Below the pieces are notes generated by a model. It had not been told where the DNA came from. It worked only from the letters and a program-made list of their open reading frames with translations, and did no database searches. This document shows, piece by piece, positions 1 to 8,309 of a DNA stretch of 14,688 nucleotides; positions within the stretch are counted from its first letter, which is position 1; each line of letters starts with the position of its first letter. The translations under genes and the position numbers were made by a program. Source of the stretch: CAYXZO01 sp964469505 (GTDB taxonomy: Bacteria; Fidelibacterota; UBA8477; JABMPR01); the NCBI GenBank assembly GCA_964469505.1, contig CAYXZO010000056.1, positions 1-14,688 of the forward strand, read 5' to 3'.

Positions 1-2
1 AG

Positions 3-1703
3 GAAATAAACAAGTTATTGGCTCAAGCTCCCCCTGGTATTCGGGCCTATTGTGAAGAACTCAAACTTCAAATCCAAAAGTTGGCCCAGATAGGTTACGA
101 TCTTTCGGCTACCCATGACTTACCCCAGTTATTGGATGCAATTATCCGGGAGGGGATGCGCATCACCAACGCCGACGGGGGCACTCTCTATTTACGCACC
201 GAGGATGATCGGCTGAAATTCGAGATTATGAAAACCCGTTCTATGGGCATCGATTACGGTGGTGTGAGTGGTAAGCCCGTCCCGGAATTTATTTATCCTG
301 TTCGCATGTACCTGGAAGATGGTAGCCCGAATTATCACAACGTCAGTGCCTACGTAGCGCTGACAGGCAAAACGGCCAACATCCCCGACGCTTACGAGTC
401 TAAAGAATTCGACTTTTCGGGCACTCGCGGTTTTGATAAGAAATATAATTACCGCTCCAAATCCTTCCTGACCATTGCCATGAAGAATCATGAAGGGGAT
501 ATCATCGGAGTTCTTCAGCTATTGAATGCTCAACACCCGGTGACCGGTGAAGTAATCCCCTTTACGAAACACCAGCAACGCCTGGTGGAGTCTTTAGCTT
601 CCCAAGCAGCCGTAGCCATCACCAATCACCGTCTCATCCAGGATCTGGAAAACTTATTAGAGTCCTTCATAAAGCTGATCGCCGATGCAATCGACGAAAA
701 ATCACCTTACACCGGGGGACACTGTAAACGGGTACCGGTTATTGCCATGGAATTAGCTGAAGAGGTCAGTAAAATCCAGGAGGGGCCTTTTGCTAACGTG
801 AAGTTCAGTCCCGACGATATGCACGAACTGAGGATCGCCTCATGGTTGCACGATATCGGCAAAATCACCACGCCAGAATACGTGGTGGACAAGGCCACGA
901 AGCTGGAAACCATTTACGACCGGATTAATGAGGTGGCGGTGCGTTTCGAAGTTCTCAAGCGTGATGTAGAAATTGAGTATCTGAAACGCAAACAAGCTAT
1001 CCCGCCCGACGACAAAGTGGGGCTCGAAGAATTGGAAGCCTGGCGCACCCAGGAATTGGCTGCATTGGAAGAGGAACTGGCTTTCTTGCGGAAGTGCAAC
1101 GTCGGCGGTGAGTTCATGGCTCCCGAAAAACAGGAGCGCGTGCACCAGATCGCCCAACGCAAACTGGTGCTGGATGGACAGGAAGTTCCAGTCCTAACTG
1201 ACGAATGGGTAGAAAATCTAAACATTCCCAAAGGGACGCTCACCGATAAGGAACGCCAGATTATCAACAATCACATTGTGGTTACCATTAATATGCTGGA
1301 AAAACTGCCCTTCCCCAAAAAGCTACGCCGAGTTCCGGAGTTTGCCGGTGGACATCACGAAAAAATGGACGGTACCGGTTATCCCCGCGGGCTAACCAGA
1401 GAGCAAATGTCCATTCAGGCCCGTATCATGGGCATCGCCGATGTTTTTGAAGCCCTGACAGCTACCGATAGACCTTACAAAAAGGGTAAAAAGCTCTCGG
1501 AGGCCATACGTATCATGGGTTTCTTTAAGCAAGACAACCATATTGACCCCGACTTATTCGATGTTTTCCTTAAGAGTGGAGTCTATAAAAAGTATGCTGA
1601 AAAATACATGCGCCCGGAGTATATCGACGAAGTGGACATCGAACCTTATTTGAAAATCAAACCCAAACCCGTCGAGCCCAGAACCGGAAGTCAGGGTAAT
1701 TAG
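3..1703 (+). CDS. GAF domain plus HD-GYP domain protein, probable cyclic-di-GMP phosphodiesterase (5' end possibly outside window)
   Basis: The reading frame is open to the window edge, so the true start may lie upstream; TTG at 18 is the only start codon visible before the GAF domain (residue numbers count from it). Residues ~20-205 look like a GAF sensory domain (NADGGTLYL, then GVLQLLNAQ, ending LVESLASQAAVAI). The rest is an HD-GYP domain: H235 in GGHCKRV, H278-D279 in LHDIGK, H419, H446-H447 in GGHHEKMDGTGYP, and D475 in GIADVFEALTATDRPY. These are the residues that bind a di- or tri-metal centre in HD-GYP enzymes, so it is probably active and would hydrolyse c-di-GMP to pGpG or GMP in the cytoplasm under GAF control. 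Between HDIGK and the LTDKE helix it carries an extra ~110 residues, rich in charged heptads and probably coiled coil. The ligand is unknown. No transmembrane segment is visible. Confidence 0.9.
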   Translation, partial: EINKLLAQAPPGIRAYCEELKLQIQKLAQIGYDLSATHDLPQLLDAIIREGMRITNADGGTLYLRTEDDRLKFEIMKTRSMGIDYGGVSGKPVPEFIYPVRMYLEDGSPNYHNVSAYVALTGKTANIPDAYESKEFDFSGTRGFDKKYNYRSKSFLTIAMKNHEGDIIGVLQLLNAQHPVTGEVIPFTKHQQRLVESLASQAAVAITNHRLIQDLENLLESFIKLIADAIDEKSPYTGGHCKRVPVIAMELAEEVSKIQEGPFANVKFSPDDMHELRIASWLHDIGKITTPEYVVDKATKLETIYDRINEVAVRFEVLKRDVEIEYLKRKQAIPPDDKVGLEELEAWRTQELAALEEELAFLRKCNVGGEFMAPEKQERVHQIAQRKLVLDGQEVPVLTDEWVENLNIPKGTLTDKERQIINNHIVVTINMLEKLPFPKKLRRVPEFAGGHHEKMDGTGYPRGLTREQMSIQARIMGIADVFEALTATDRPYKKGKKLSEAIRIMGFFKQDNHIDPDLFDVFLKSGVYKKYAEKYMRPEYIDEVDIEPYLKIKPKPVEPRTGSQGN

Positions 1704-1705
1704 CT

Positions 1706-1987
1706 ATGTTTATTCATATGTCCATCCATTACCCCAAACCGGAGTTTCGCCAGGCGCTGCGAGACTCGATGCATCGTTTCGGCAAAGCCCTGTCTGGCCA
1801 GCCGGGATTTAAAGCCTACTATGTGCTGGAAGATCAGCGCTCAGACCGAATTGTGGGAATGGTGCTTTGGGAGTCGCAGAAACATATGGAAGATGCCATC
1901 CACCTGGCGCGGGAAGCCATTAAGGATGACCCCATTGATTTGTGGGAAGCGGCTCCGACCGAGGGTCTGTTGCTGGATCCTGTCTGA
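1706..1987 (+). CDS. small ABM-like dimeric alpha/beta-barrel domain protein
   Basis: This 93-residue protein begins with ATG 2 bases after the stop of the HD-GYP gene, so the two are almost certainly co-transcribed and probably translationally coupled. An ATG four codons in (1718) is a possible alternative start, but has no better ribosome site. The pattern fits the antibiotic-biosynthesis-monooxygenase/ferredoxin-like fold: a first strand (FIHMSIHYP), a helix (EFRQALRDSMHRFGKAL), the typical GQPGFKAYYVLED turn and strand, then VGMVLWESQKHMEDAI, where ABM proteins usually have a strand followed by W-x-S/D-x-x-H. Members bind haem or small aromatics, or have unknown roles. No catalytic residue identifies a substrate here. 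Fold assignment is moderately confident; function is unknown. Confidence 0.75.
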   Translation: MFIHMSIHYPKPEFRQALRDSMHRFGKALSGQPGFKAYYVLEDQRSDRIVGMVLWESQKHMEDAIHLAREAIKDDPIDLWEAAPTEGLLLDPV

Positions 1988-2181
1988 TTACGGATCAATA
2001 AACTCCTCTGATATCCAATAGAAGTGAACGGGCATCGGCCTGCTGCGTCTTACCAGACGGGCCGTCATCCCATCTGCATTCATAACTGTTGTCTTGGTGT
2101 CCAGTGTAGTGCTGATATCTCTTCCCAGCTCGCACAGACCATACGGGTCGGTCGAGGTTTTTGCTTTAGGCGGATCGTTAC

Positions 2182-2637
2182 TCAGCGGGGAAATTTAACG
2201 CAACTATCCAGTACCAGTGTCACCGGTCCGTCGTTGATTAACTCCACTTCCATCATGGCGCCGAATTGGCCGCTGCTGACTGGTACCCCCCTTTGACGCA
2301 GCCCGTCGATGAACCGTTCATATAAAGCTTCCGCTTTCTCGGGCTCAGCAGCCCGGGTGAAACTGGGGCGCCGGCCTTTTTTATAGTCGGCGGCCAGAGT
2401 GAACTGGGAGATAACCAAGATACCACCCCCAATTTCCAATAGAGAACGGTTCATCTTGCCATGCTCGTCATTGAACAGACGCAATTCGGGGATTTTCTGC
2501 ACTAGCCAATCACAATCCCGTTCGGTGTCATCATGCATAACCCCCAAAAGGATTGTGTAGCCTGTTCCAATCTTACCGACTAATTGTCCGGCAATTCTTA
2601 CTTCTGCTCGACTGACTCGTTGGAGAACGGCAATCAT
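2182..2637 (-). CDS. dtd: D-aminoacyl-tRNA deacylase (DTD1 family)
   Basis: Hydrolyses D-amino acids (and glycine mischarged on tRNA-Ala) from tRNA, a homodimeric cytoplasmic proofreading enzyme. The 151 residues match the usual family length. Diagnostic motifs are the MIAVLQRVSRAEV start, SQFTLAADYKKGRRPSF (residues 77-93) and NDGPVT (135-140). The last contains the Gly-cis-Pro pair (137-138) that crosses the dimer interface and excludes L-aminoacyl groups. I chose ATG at 2637 over the GTG at 2649. It gives the standard family N-terminus, and it overlaps the dnaE stop as ATGA on the minus strand, a classic coupling arrangement. It is the last gene of the prmC-ubiA-dnaE-dtd unit. Confidence 0.95.
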   Translation of the reverse strand: MIAVLQRVSRAEVRIAGQLVGKIGTGYTILLGVMHDDTERDCDWLVQKIPELRLFNDEHGKMNRSLLEIGGGILVISQFTLAADYKKGRRPSFTRAAEPEKAEALYERFIDGLRQRGVPVSSGQFGAMMEVELINDGPVTLVLDSCVKFPR

Positions 2638-5600
2638 CCGGTAAACCACACGTTTTCACGCCCGAAGTGCTCCCGCAGTTCGGCTAAGAATTCCGTGGAA
2701 GCGGAGACGTGGATGTTGCGGGCGGCGATTAAGAGTTCGGTATGGTTGTTACGGCGCAAATGAAACACCAGCCGGCACGGCCCAGCATACTTCACGGCCA
2801 GACCTTTTAGCTGTTCCACCTTTTGAGCAGGAAAGGCCGCAGGGTCCAGGGCCACATGGATTTCTTTAGTATATTGCAGGCGAAATTCCTGAATGGGAGC
2901 CACTCGCTCCACGATCAGCTTGATATCATTCTCGTCGCGGCGGCTGATACGGCCTTCCAGGAACACCATGGCGTCATTTTGGAGCAGCTTTTTCGCCCGG
3001 CTATAAGGGTCGGCAAAAATCAAAGCTTCCAGAGAACCTTCCAAAGTCGTTATGGTGAAAAAGGCCATCTGGTTACTGTTCCGGTCGTAATGTATTTTCA
3101 GTTTGCTGACAATACCCCCTAGACGTACCTGCCGATCATCCTGGGCTTTATCCAATTCCCTGAGGTTCAATGTACTTAACGCTTTTAGCTCCTCCCGGTA
3201 ATTGTCCAAGGGGTGCCCGCTTAAATAGAAGCCCAGGGCTTCCCGCTCAAGGTTCAATTCCTCCAGCTGGGGCCAGGGGGCCACCTCCGGCAGAATGGGT
3301 TCCTTGATGGTGGTGCTTTCGATACCACCGAAGAGATCGGCTTGCAGGGTATTCTGTATGGCCGCCATTCGCTGGCCGTATTGTAGAGCTTCTTCAATGG
3401 CGGCGTATTTTTGCGCCCGAGTTCCGGGGAGTGAATCCATAGCGCCCGAAGCTACTAATGATTCCAGCACGCCTTTGTTGATGAGGTGAGTGTCCACCCG
3501 CGCACAGAAGTCAAAAATACTTTTGAAGGGCCCACCTTTCTCCCGCGCCGCCACGATATTTTCCGCTGCTTTAGTTCCCACTTTCTTTATGGCGTTCAGG
3601 CCATAGAGGATCGTCTTTTCATCTTCGGGCATGAAGCGCGCGCCGCAACGGTTTACGTCCGGTGCCACAACCTCCAGCCCTAAATCTTTACATTCCGACA
3701 GGAAGAACTGCACTTTGTCAGTGTTGTCGTGTTCGGAACTGAGGTTGGCGGCCATGAATTCCGCCGGGTAGTAGCATTTCAGATAGGCGGTACGATAGGC
3801 CAGCAAAGCATAGGCAGCACTATGGCTTTTGTTGAAGCCATATAAAGCAAATTGAGCGATAAGGTCCCAGATCTCATTAGCGGTTTCTCTTTCGATGTGG
3901 TTTTCTTCCGCTCCGGCCAGGAATTCCTCCTTCATTTGAGCCATCAAAGTGGGGATTTTCTTGCCCATTGCCCGGCGTACCAGGTCCGCTTTGGCCAGTG
4001 AGAATCCCGCGATCACGTTACACAATTGCATCACCTGCTCCTGGTACACGATGATGCCGTAAGTCTCCGCCAGGATGTCTTTCATTACCGGGTGTAAGTA
4101 CTGAATGGATTTGCGCCCCTGTTTACGCTGGATGAACTCGTCGATATTGTTCATGGGACCAGGACGGTATAGGGCGTTCATGGCGATCAAGTCTTCCAAA
4201 CAGGTAGGTTGGAGCTTTTTCAGATATTCCCGCATTCCACTGGATTCGAACTGGAATATGGCCGTGGTCTTCCCTTCGGCGAATAAACGATACACCTTCT
4301 GGTCATCCAGGGGAATCTGATCCATGTCCAGTTTGAGCCCCCGCACCTTTTCTACCAGGTCCACGGTTTCCTGAATTACCGTCAGGGTGCGTAAGCCGAG
4401 GAAGTCGAACTTAATCAACCCCACCTGCTCCAAGGCTTTACCATCGTACTGGGTGGTGATAACCTTTTCCTTGGGCGATTTATACAAAGGCACATAATCG
4501 GTGAGCTTTCCCGGGGCGATCACCACCCCTGCGGCATGTTTGCCCGGATTCCGGTTAATGCCTTCCAGGACGCGGGAATATTCGAACAATTTGCGGTGCA
4601 GATCATCAATCTCCGCGGCTTCCCGCAGATCTGGATTTTGCTCCAGGGCCCGCTCCAGCGTGGCGCCTGGTTCTTCCGGCACCATTTTGGCGAGTCGATC
4701 CGTTTCCCGGAGAGGGATCTCCAGTACCCGGCCCACATCGCGGATCACCGCCCGGGCTTTCATTTTATTGAAAGTGATGATCTGGGTTACTGAGTCATCG
4801 CCGTATTTGGAGCGGATGTAGTCGATGACTTCACCCCGGCGGTCGTAACAGAAGTCCACGTCGATGTCCGGCATGCTTTTACGCTCAGGATTCAAGAAAC
4901 GCTCGAACAGCAGGTTGTACTTAATGGGGTCCAGGTCGGTAATACCCAATGCGTAGGCTACCAGACTGCCCGCTGCCGACCCCCGACCCGGTCCCACGGG
5001 GATGCCGTTTCGTTTGGCGTAGGAAATGAAATCCTGGGTTATAAGGAAATAGCCGGAGAAGCCCATTTTCTGAATGACTTCCAATTCGAATTGTAAGCGT
5101 TCCCGATACTGCTGGTCCGGCTGTGAGAGGCGTCTTTCCAATCCTTCCCAGGCTTTTTGTTTCAGCAATTCGTCCAGGTTATGGGCTTTGGAGTCCACCG
5201 GAATGGGAAAATCCGGCATATGATTGATGCCCAATTCCAGTTCAAAATTGCAGGCTTCAGCTACCCGTAAAGTGTTCTCAATGGCCTCGGGCATGTCAAT
5301 GAACAGCTCTGCCATTTCATCGCTGGATTTGATGTAGATGTCGTTGGTGTTATACCGCATGCGCTGCGGGTCCCGGATGAATTTGCCGTGGCCGATGCAC
5401 AGCAGCGCGTCATGGGCGGCGTAATGTTCAGCGTGAACATAGTGGGTATCATTGGTGGCCAGGAGAGGAATGCCAGTGTCCTCGGAAATCTTACGCACCA
5501 CCTGCCGTGCCAGAGCTTCTTCCGGCAAATCTTCACCGGTGCTCAATTGGCGGTGGCGTTGGACTTCCAGGTAGAAATTGCCTTCGCCGAAAATCTCCAG

Positions 5601-6092
5601 ATACTCCAGCGCCACCCGCTTGGCCCGGTCGTAATCGCCCCTCGCTGCGAAATAGGTTACTTCTCCATTAAGGCAAGCCGTGGCGGCGATCAACCCCTCG
5701 GAATGTTGCCGTAGCAGTTCCTTGTCGATTCGGGGTTTGAAATAAAACCCTTCAAGAAAGCCGGCGGTGCTGAGCTTGATGAGATTCTTATAACCCTGAG
5801 CATTTTTAACCAGCAGGAGCAAATGGTAAATGCCTTTCCCCTCCTGGGGCTTAGCCTGCCGATCTTGGATGTTGCCGGCCGCGACATAAGCTTCCATTCC
5901 TAAAATGGGTTTTATGCCCGCTTTGCGGGCCTTGGTGTAGAACTCAACCACCCCGAACATATTGCCATGATCCGTGAGGGCGAAGGCCGTCTGTCCCAGC
6001 TCCTGGACCCGCTGGACAATGGCCTCAATGTGGGCCGCGCCGTCGAGCAAGGAATAATGGGAATGGTTATGTAAATGGACGAATTCCGCCAT
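2634..6092 (-). CDS. dnaE: DNA polymerase III alpha subunit
   Basis: Replicative C-family polymerase, 1152 residues, normal for DnaE1. Order: an N-terminal PHP domain (~1-275, starting HLHNHSHYSLLDG), the palm with GPGRGSAAGS (367-376) and PDIDVDF (408-414), the third catalytic aspartate in IKFDFLGL (D563), fingers with YRPGPM, a helix-hairpin-helix region near GGPFKSIFDF, then an OB fold (RLGGIVSKLKIHYDRNSNQM) and a C-terminal tau-binding-type domain. The catalytic triad by homology is D411, D413 and D563. The PHP metal ligands all appear intact (see findings). ATG at 6092 is preceded by AGGAG five bases away on the minus strand. The stop overlaps the dtd start. The upstream gene ubiA ends 36 bases away. 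The domain layout is DnaE1 rather than the error-prone DnaE2 type. Confidence 0.98.
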   Translation of the reverse strand: MAEFVHLHNHSHYSLLDGAAHIEAIVQRVQELGQTAFALTDHGNMFGVVEFYTKARKAGIKPILGMEAYVAAGNIQDRQAKPQEGKGIYHLLLLVKNAQGYKNLIKLSTAGFLEGFYFKPRIDKELLRQHSEGLIAATACLNGEVTYFAARGDYDRAKRVALEYLEIFGEGNFYLEVQRHRQLSTGEDLPEEALARQVVRKISEDTGIPLLATNDTHYVHAEHYAAHDALLCIGHGKFIRDPQRMRYNTNDIYIKSSDEMAELFIDMPEAIENTLRVAEACNFELELGINHMPDFPIPVDSKAHNLDELLKQKAWEGLERRLSQPDQQYRERLQFELEVIQKMGFSGYFLITQDFISYAKRNGIPVGPGRGSAAGSLVAYALGITDLDPIKYNLLFERFLNPERKSMPDIDVDFCYDRRGEVIDYIRSKYGDDSVTQIITFNKMKARAVIRDVGRVLEIPLRETDRLAKMVPEEPGATLERALEQNPDLREAAEIDDLHRKLFEYSRVLEGINRNPGKHAAGVVIAPGKLTDYVPLYKSPKEKVITTQYDGKALEQVGLIKFDFLGLRTLTVIQETVDLVEKVRGLKLDMDQIPLDDQKVYRLFAEGKTTAIFQFESSGMREYLKKLQPTCLEDLIAMNALYRPGPMNNIDEFIQRKQGRKSIQYLHPVMKDILAETYGIIVYQEQVMQLCNVIAGFSLAKADLVRRAMGKKIPTLMAQMKEEFLAGAEENHIERETANEIWDLIAQFALYGFNKSHSAAYALLAYRTAYLKCYYPAEFMAANLSSEHDNTDKVQFFLSECKDLGLEVVAPDVNRCGARFMPEDEKTILYGLNAIKKVGTKAAENIVAAREKGGPFKSIFDFCARVDTHLINKGVLESLVASGAMDSLPGTRAQKYAAIEEALQYGQRMAAIQNTLQADLFGGIESTTIKEPILPEVAPWPQLEELNLEREALGFYLSGHPLDNYREELKALSTLNLRELDKAQDDRQVRLGGIVSKLKIHYDRNSNQMAFFTITTLEGSLEALIFADPYSRAKKLLQNDAMVFLEGRISRRDENDIKLIVERVAPIQEFRLQYTKEIHVALDPAAFPAQKVEQLKGLAVKYAGPCRLVFHLRRNNHTELLIAARNIHVSASTEFLAELREHFGRENVWFTG

Positions 6093-6128
6093 GGAAACTC
6101 CTGTTTTGCAGCTCTATTAAAAAACGGC

Positions 6129-6989
6129 TCATTGGGCGCCGAAATAAATGGCGGCCAAACCTAAAAAGACCCCCGCTTTCAAGAAAGCCCGTACCCCCTG
6201 AAAATATTTTCGCCGGGGATGGCGCCACATTATCACCAGCGCCCCTAACAGGGGCAAGTTAATGGTCCATAACACCAGGTGCAAATATGCGCGGGAGAAT
6301 TGTCCACTCCAGTAAGGCCATAAGTCTAATACCACAAACACAAGGACGAGCAGACTTAATATTTTCATCGTGGCAGGAATACCCCACCGCACCGGCAGAG
6401 TCCGCGCTCCGGAAGCGGCGTCCCCGGGCAGATCCTCCAGGTCCTTCACGATTTCCCGAATGAGAGTGAAACCGAACGCCAGCCCGGCCATGGTCCAGCT
6501 GGGGCCCAGGCGGGAGACGGCAGCCCCCACGAAAATGAAGACCAGGCCCAGGAGCAAGCTCACAATCAGGTTGCCCACGAATGGTTGACGCTTGGCCCAC
6601 AGGTTGTATAAAATGAGTAGAGGAACGGCGCCGCCACCGGCAATGAGCAACGCTGTGGAGTTGATCTCAGCTGCCGCCCATATTCCCATTAGGAACAGCA
6701 GACCGGCGTAGAATTTGGCCGCCCTGGGGGCAATTAAACCGCGGGGTAAAGGTCGGTTGGGGCGATTCACCCGGTCAATCTCTAGGTCCACCAGGTCGTT
6801 CATTACGTTACCCCCGGCCAGAATGGTTGCCACCGCCAAAATCAACCAGAGGGTCGGTGCCACATCCAGGGGCTCATGGAGCACGATCAGGGTCAGAATC
6901 ACGGCAATTCCGCTCTGGAGCACATTTAGGGGGCGGATGATTATCAGCCAGGCCGTAAGGTTGCGGATCGATCTCAAGGGTTGTAGCAT
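6129..6989 (-). CDS. UbiA-family membrane prenyltransferase, DGGGP-synthase-like
   Basis: Integral membrane enzyme of 286 residues with about eight hydrophobic segments. Both Asp-rich Mg-diphosphate motifs of UbiA enzymes are present: N64-D65-x-x-D68-x-x-x-D72 followed by NRPNRPLPRG, and the second motif K182-D183-L-E185-D186-x-x-G-D190 followed by GARTLPVRWG. It transfers a polyprenyl chain to an acceptor. The DLEDLPGDxxxGARTLP form resembles digeranylgeranylglyceryl-phosphate synthases and related FCB-group proteins more than UbiA (4-hydroxybenzoate) or MenA. Alternatives are a quinone, haem or chlorophyll-type prenyltransferase, so the acceptor is not assigned. Its ATG lies inside the end of prmC (16-base overlap), implying translational coupling. 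Confidence 0.85.
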   Translation of the reverse strand: MLQPLRSIRNLTAWLIIIRPLNVLQSGIAVILTLIVLHEPLDVAPTLWLILAVATILAGGNVMNDLVDLEIDRVNRPNRPLPRGLIAPRAAKFYAGLLFLMGIWAAAEINSTALLIAGGGAVPLLILYNLWAKRQPFVGNLIVSLLLGLVFIFVGAAVSRLGPSWTMAGLAFGFTLIREIVKDLEDLPGDAASGARTLPVRWGIPATMKILSLLVLVFVVLDLWPYWSGQFSRAYLHLVLWTINLPLLGALVIMWRHPRRKYFQGVRAFLKAGVFLGLAAIYFGAQ

Positions 6990-7837
6990 CCTTTCAGGAT
7001 GCGCGGTTGATGGAGATAGTCTGAGAAAATCTCCAACTGTTGATAACCGGCATCGAGGAACAAATTCATTACCGGTTGCGCCTGGGCTTGCCCCCCAATT
7101 TCGAAGAAAAAGTGTCCTCCAGGTCGTAGCAGGCGCGGCAGGATTTCCACGAACCGGCGATAAAAAAGCAGGCCATCGTCTCCGGCGAACAACGCCTCCG
7201 GGGGTTCGAACTTCACCACCTCTGGTTGCAGCCGGGATTTCTCCTGGTTCGAAATGTAAGGCGGATTGGAGACGACTACATCCAATCTTTCCTCCAAGTG
7301 GGGAAGCTCAAGGAGGATATCCAACTGTTGAAAAGATACTCGCGCCTGCACTCGTAACCGTCGGGCATTTTCCCGGGCCAGTTCCAGCGCGGACCGGCTG
7401 ATGTCCAGGGCTAGGATTTGTAATTCGGGATTCAATTTGGCCAGAGCAATCGCTATGCAACCATTGCCGGTTCCGATATCCAGCACTTTCAAAGCTCTGC
7501 CGTTGCTGAAATCCAAGACCCGACTCACCAGTTGTTCGGTTTCCTGGCGGGGAATCAATGCCGCTGGAGAGACTTTAAAAGTCAAGCCCATGAACTCTAC
7601 TTCACCCAGGATGTGTTGCAGGGGCTCTCGCCGGCCCCGCCGCTTCAACAGTTCCCTTAAAGCTTCCAGTTCTTGATCGGCCATTGGTCGGTCATGGGAT
7701 AGATAGAGATCCAGCCGCTTCATATCCAGCACATGCCCCAGCAGGTATTCGGCTTCCAGCCGCGCTTCAGTAATCCCTTTACTGGTAAGGTAGTCTTGGG
7801 TCTTACGCAGTACTTCCAGGAGCGTTAACAGCGGCAT
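6974..7837 (-). CDS. prmC: peptide chain release factor N5-glutamine methyltransferase
   Basis: Methylates the glutamine of the GGQ motif in release factors RF1 and RF2 using S-adenosylmethionine. At 287 residues it has the usual length. There is an N-terminal helical substrate-binding domain (~1-90, including the LxxLLxxxxxREPLQHILGE pattern) and a Rossmann methyltransferase domain with the SAM motif VLDIGTGNG (118-126) and the catalytic N191-P-P-Y194 that holds the target glutamine. ATG at 7837 gives the standard N-terminus; no strong Shine-Dalgarno is seen before it. It is the first gene of the minus-strand unit and faces ispD across the palindrome-rich gap. prmC usually sits beside prfA; here it leads ubiA, dnaE and dtd. 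Confidence 0.95.
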   Translation of the reverse strand: MPLLTLLEVLRKTQDYLTSKGITEARLEAEYLLGHVLDMKRLDLYLSHDRPMADQELEALRELLKRRGRREPLQHILGEVEFMGLTFKVSPAALIPRQETEQLVSRVLDFSNGRALKVLDIGTGNGCIAIALAKLNPELQILALDISRSALELARENARRLRVQARVSFQQLDILLELPHLEERLDVVVSNPPYISNQEKSRLQPEVVKFEPPEALFAGDDGLLFYRRFVEILPRLLRPGGHFFFEIGGQAQAQPVMNLFLDAGYQQLEIFSDYLHQPRILKGCYNP

Positions 7838-7992
7838 GGTGTAAGTATACGAACCGATGATTCCAAAGAAAATGCCGGCGTATTTTTTCTTGGGTTATCG
7901 GCAGGGATGATTGTCTGATTGTAGAGAATAAGATTTTTGGAAGCATCGGTTCATAATCTTTTGGAGTCAACCCGCTATTGGATTCGGAGTGT

Positions 7993-8309
7993 AGTGCTTC
8001 AGCGCTGTTTTCGCCTTTTCGCCAGAAGCTAATATGGTTCTGCTTAGCCCCGAGCTTCAGCTCGGGATCAAGGGTAATCCCGCAACGATTGGGGCTTTAG
8101 CCCAAATCATGGGGGCTGAAGCCCCATCCTTGGTGTATAACCTTTACTCCACGGGCTGAAGCCCGCGGCTATTCAGGGGGAACCTTTTAGGAAGCGGCGC
8201 TCCAGCGCCACTTACATTTCTTTGCCGAGATTCAATACGCCTTTCACTAGCCCCGAGCTTTAGCTCGGGGATCAGTGGTGATCTCGTAACAATTGGGGCT
8301 TTAGCCCCA
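7993..8309. repeat. cluster of eight short palindromes with core GCT-NN-AGC (REP/BIME-like)
   Basis: Eight palindromes share the centre GCT-NN-AGC with a two-base spacer. They lie at 7993-8006 (AGTGCT/AGCGCT, one G-T pair), 8049-8066 (CCCGAGCT/AGCTCGGG), 8092-8103 (GGGCT/AGCCC), 8112-8125 (GGGGCT/AGCCCC), 8152-8165 (CGGGCT/AGCCCG), 8196-8209 (GGCGCT/AGCGCC), 8251-8270 (CCCCGAGCT/AGCTCGGGG) and 8294-8309 (TGGGGCT/AGCCCCA). Arms differ in sequence while each stays self-complementary, so pairing rather than sequence seems conserved. This resembles REP/BIME elements that are spread by IS200/RAYT-type transposases; no such transposase is in the window. Confidence 0.85.
8045..8106. repeat. composite two-palindrome repeat unit, copy 1
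   Basis: A GAGCT-type palindrome and a GGGGCT-type palindrome are joined by a ~25-base linker. Copy 2 at 8248-8310 has the same order and linker. I count seven substitutions and two single-base indels over about 62 aligned positions. One substitution is in the first palindrome's loop and the others are in the linker; the two indels are at the palindrome edges. Confidence 0.8.

Noticed and set aside
2024..2296. Open frame of 90 codons on the plus strand after the ABM-like gene
   Set aside because: Its 3' half is antisense to the end of dtd and the translation shows no domain-like pattern; dtd is certain. The non-overlapping part (1988-2181) shows no gene or convincing terminator.
6715..7401. 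228-codon plus-strand frame across ubiA and prmC
   Set aside because: Antisense to two well-recognised genes; arginine/proline-rich translation typical of a shadow frame.
7851..7952. Nine-base inverted pair GAACCGATG / CATCGGTTC as ends of a small mobile element
   Set aside because: One nine-base match in ~500 bases can occur by chance, there is no target duplication, and nothing element-like lies between.
7993..8309. CRISPR array
   Set aside because: Repeats are different short palindromes with irregular spacing and no constant direct repeat or uniform spacers; no cas genes.
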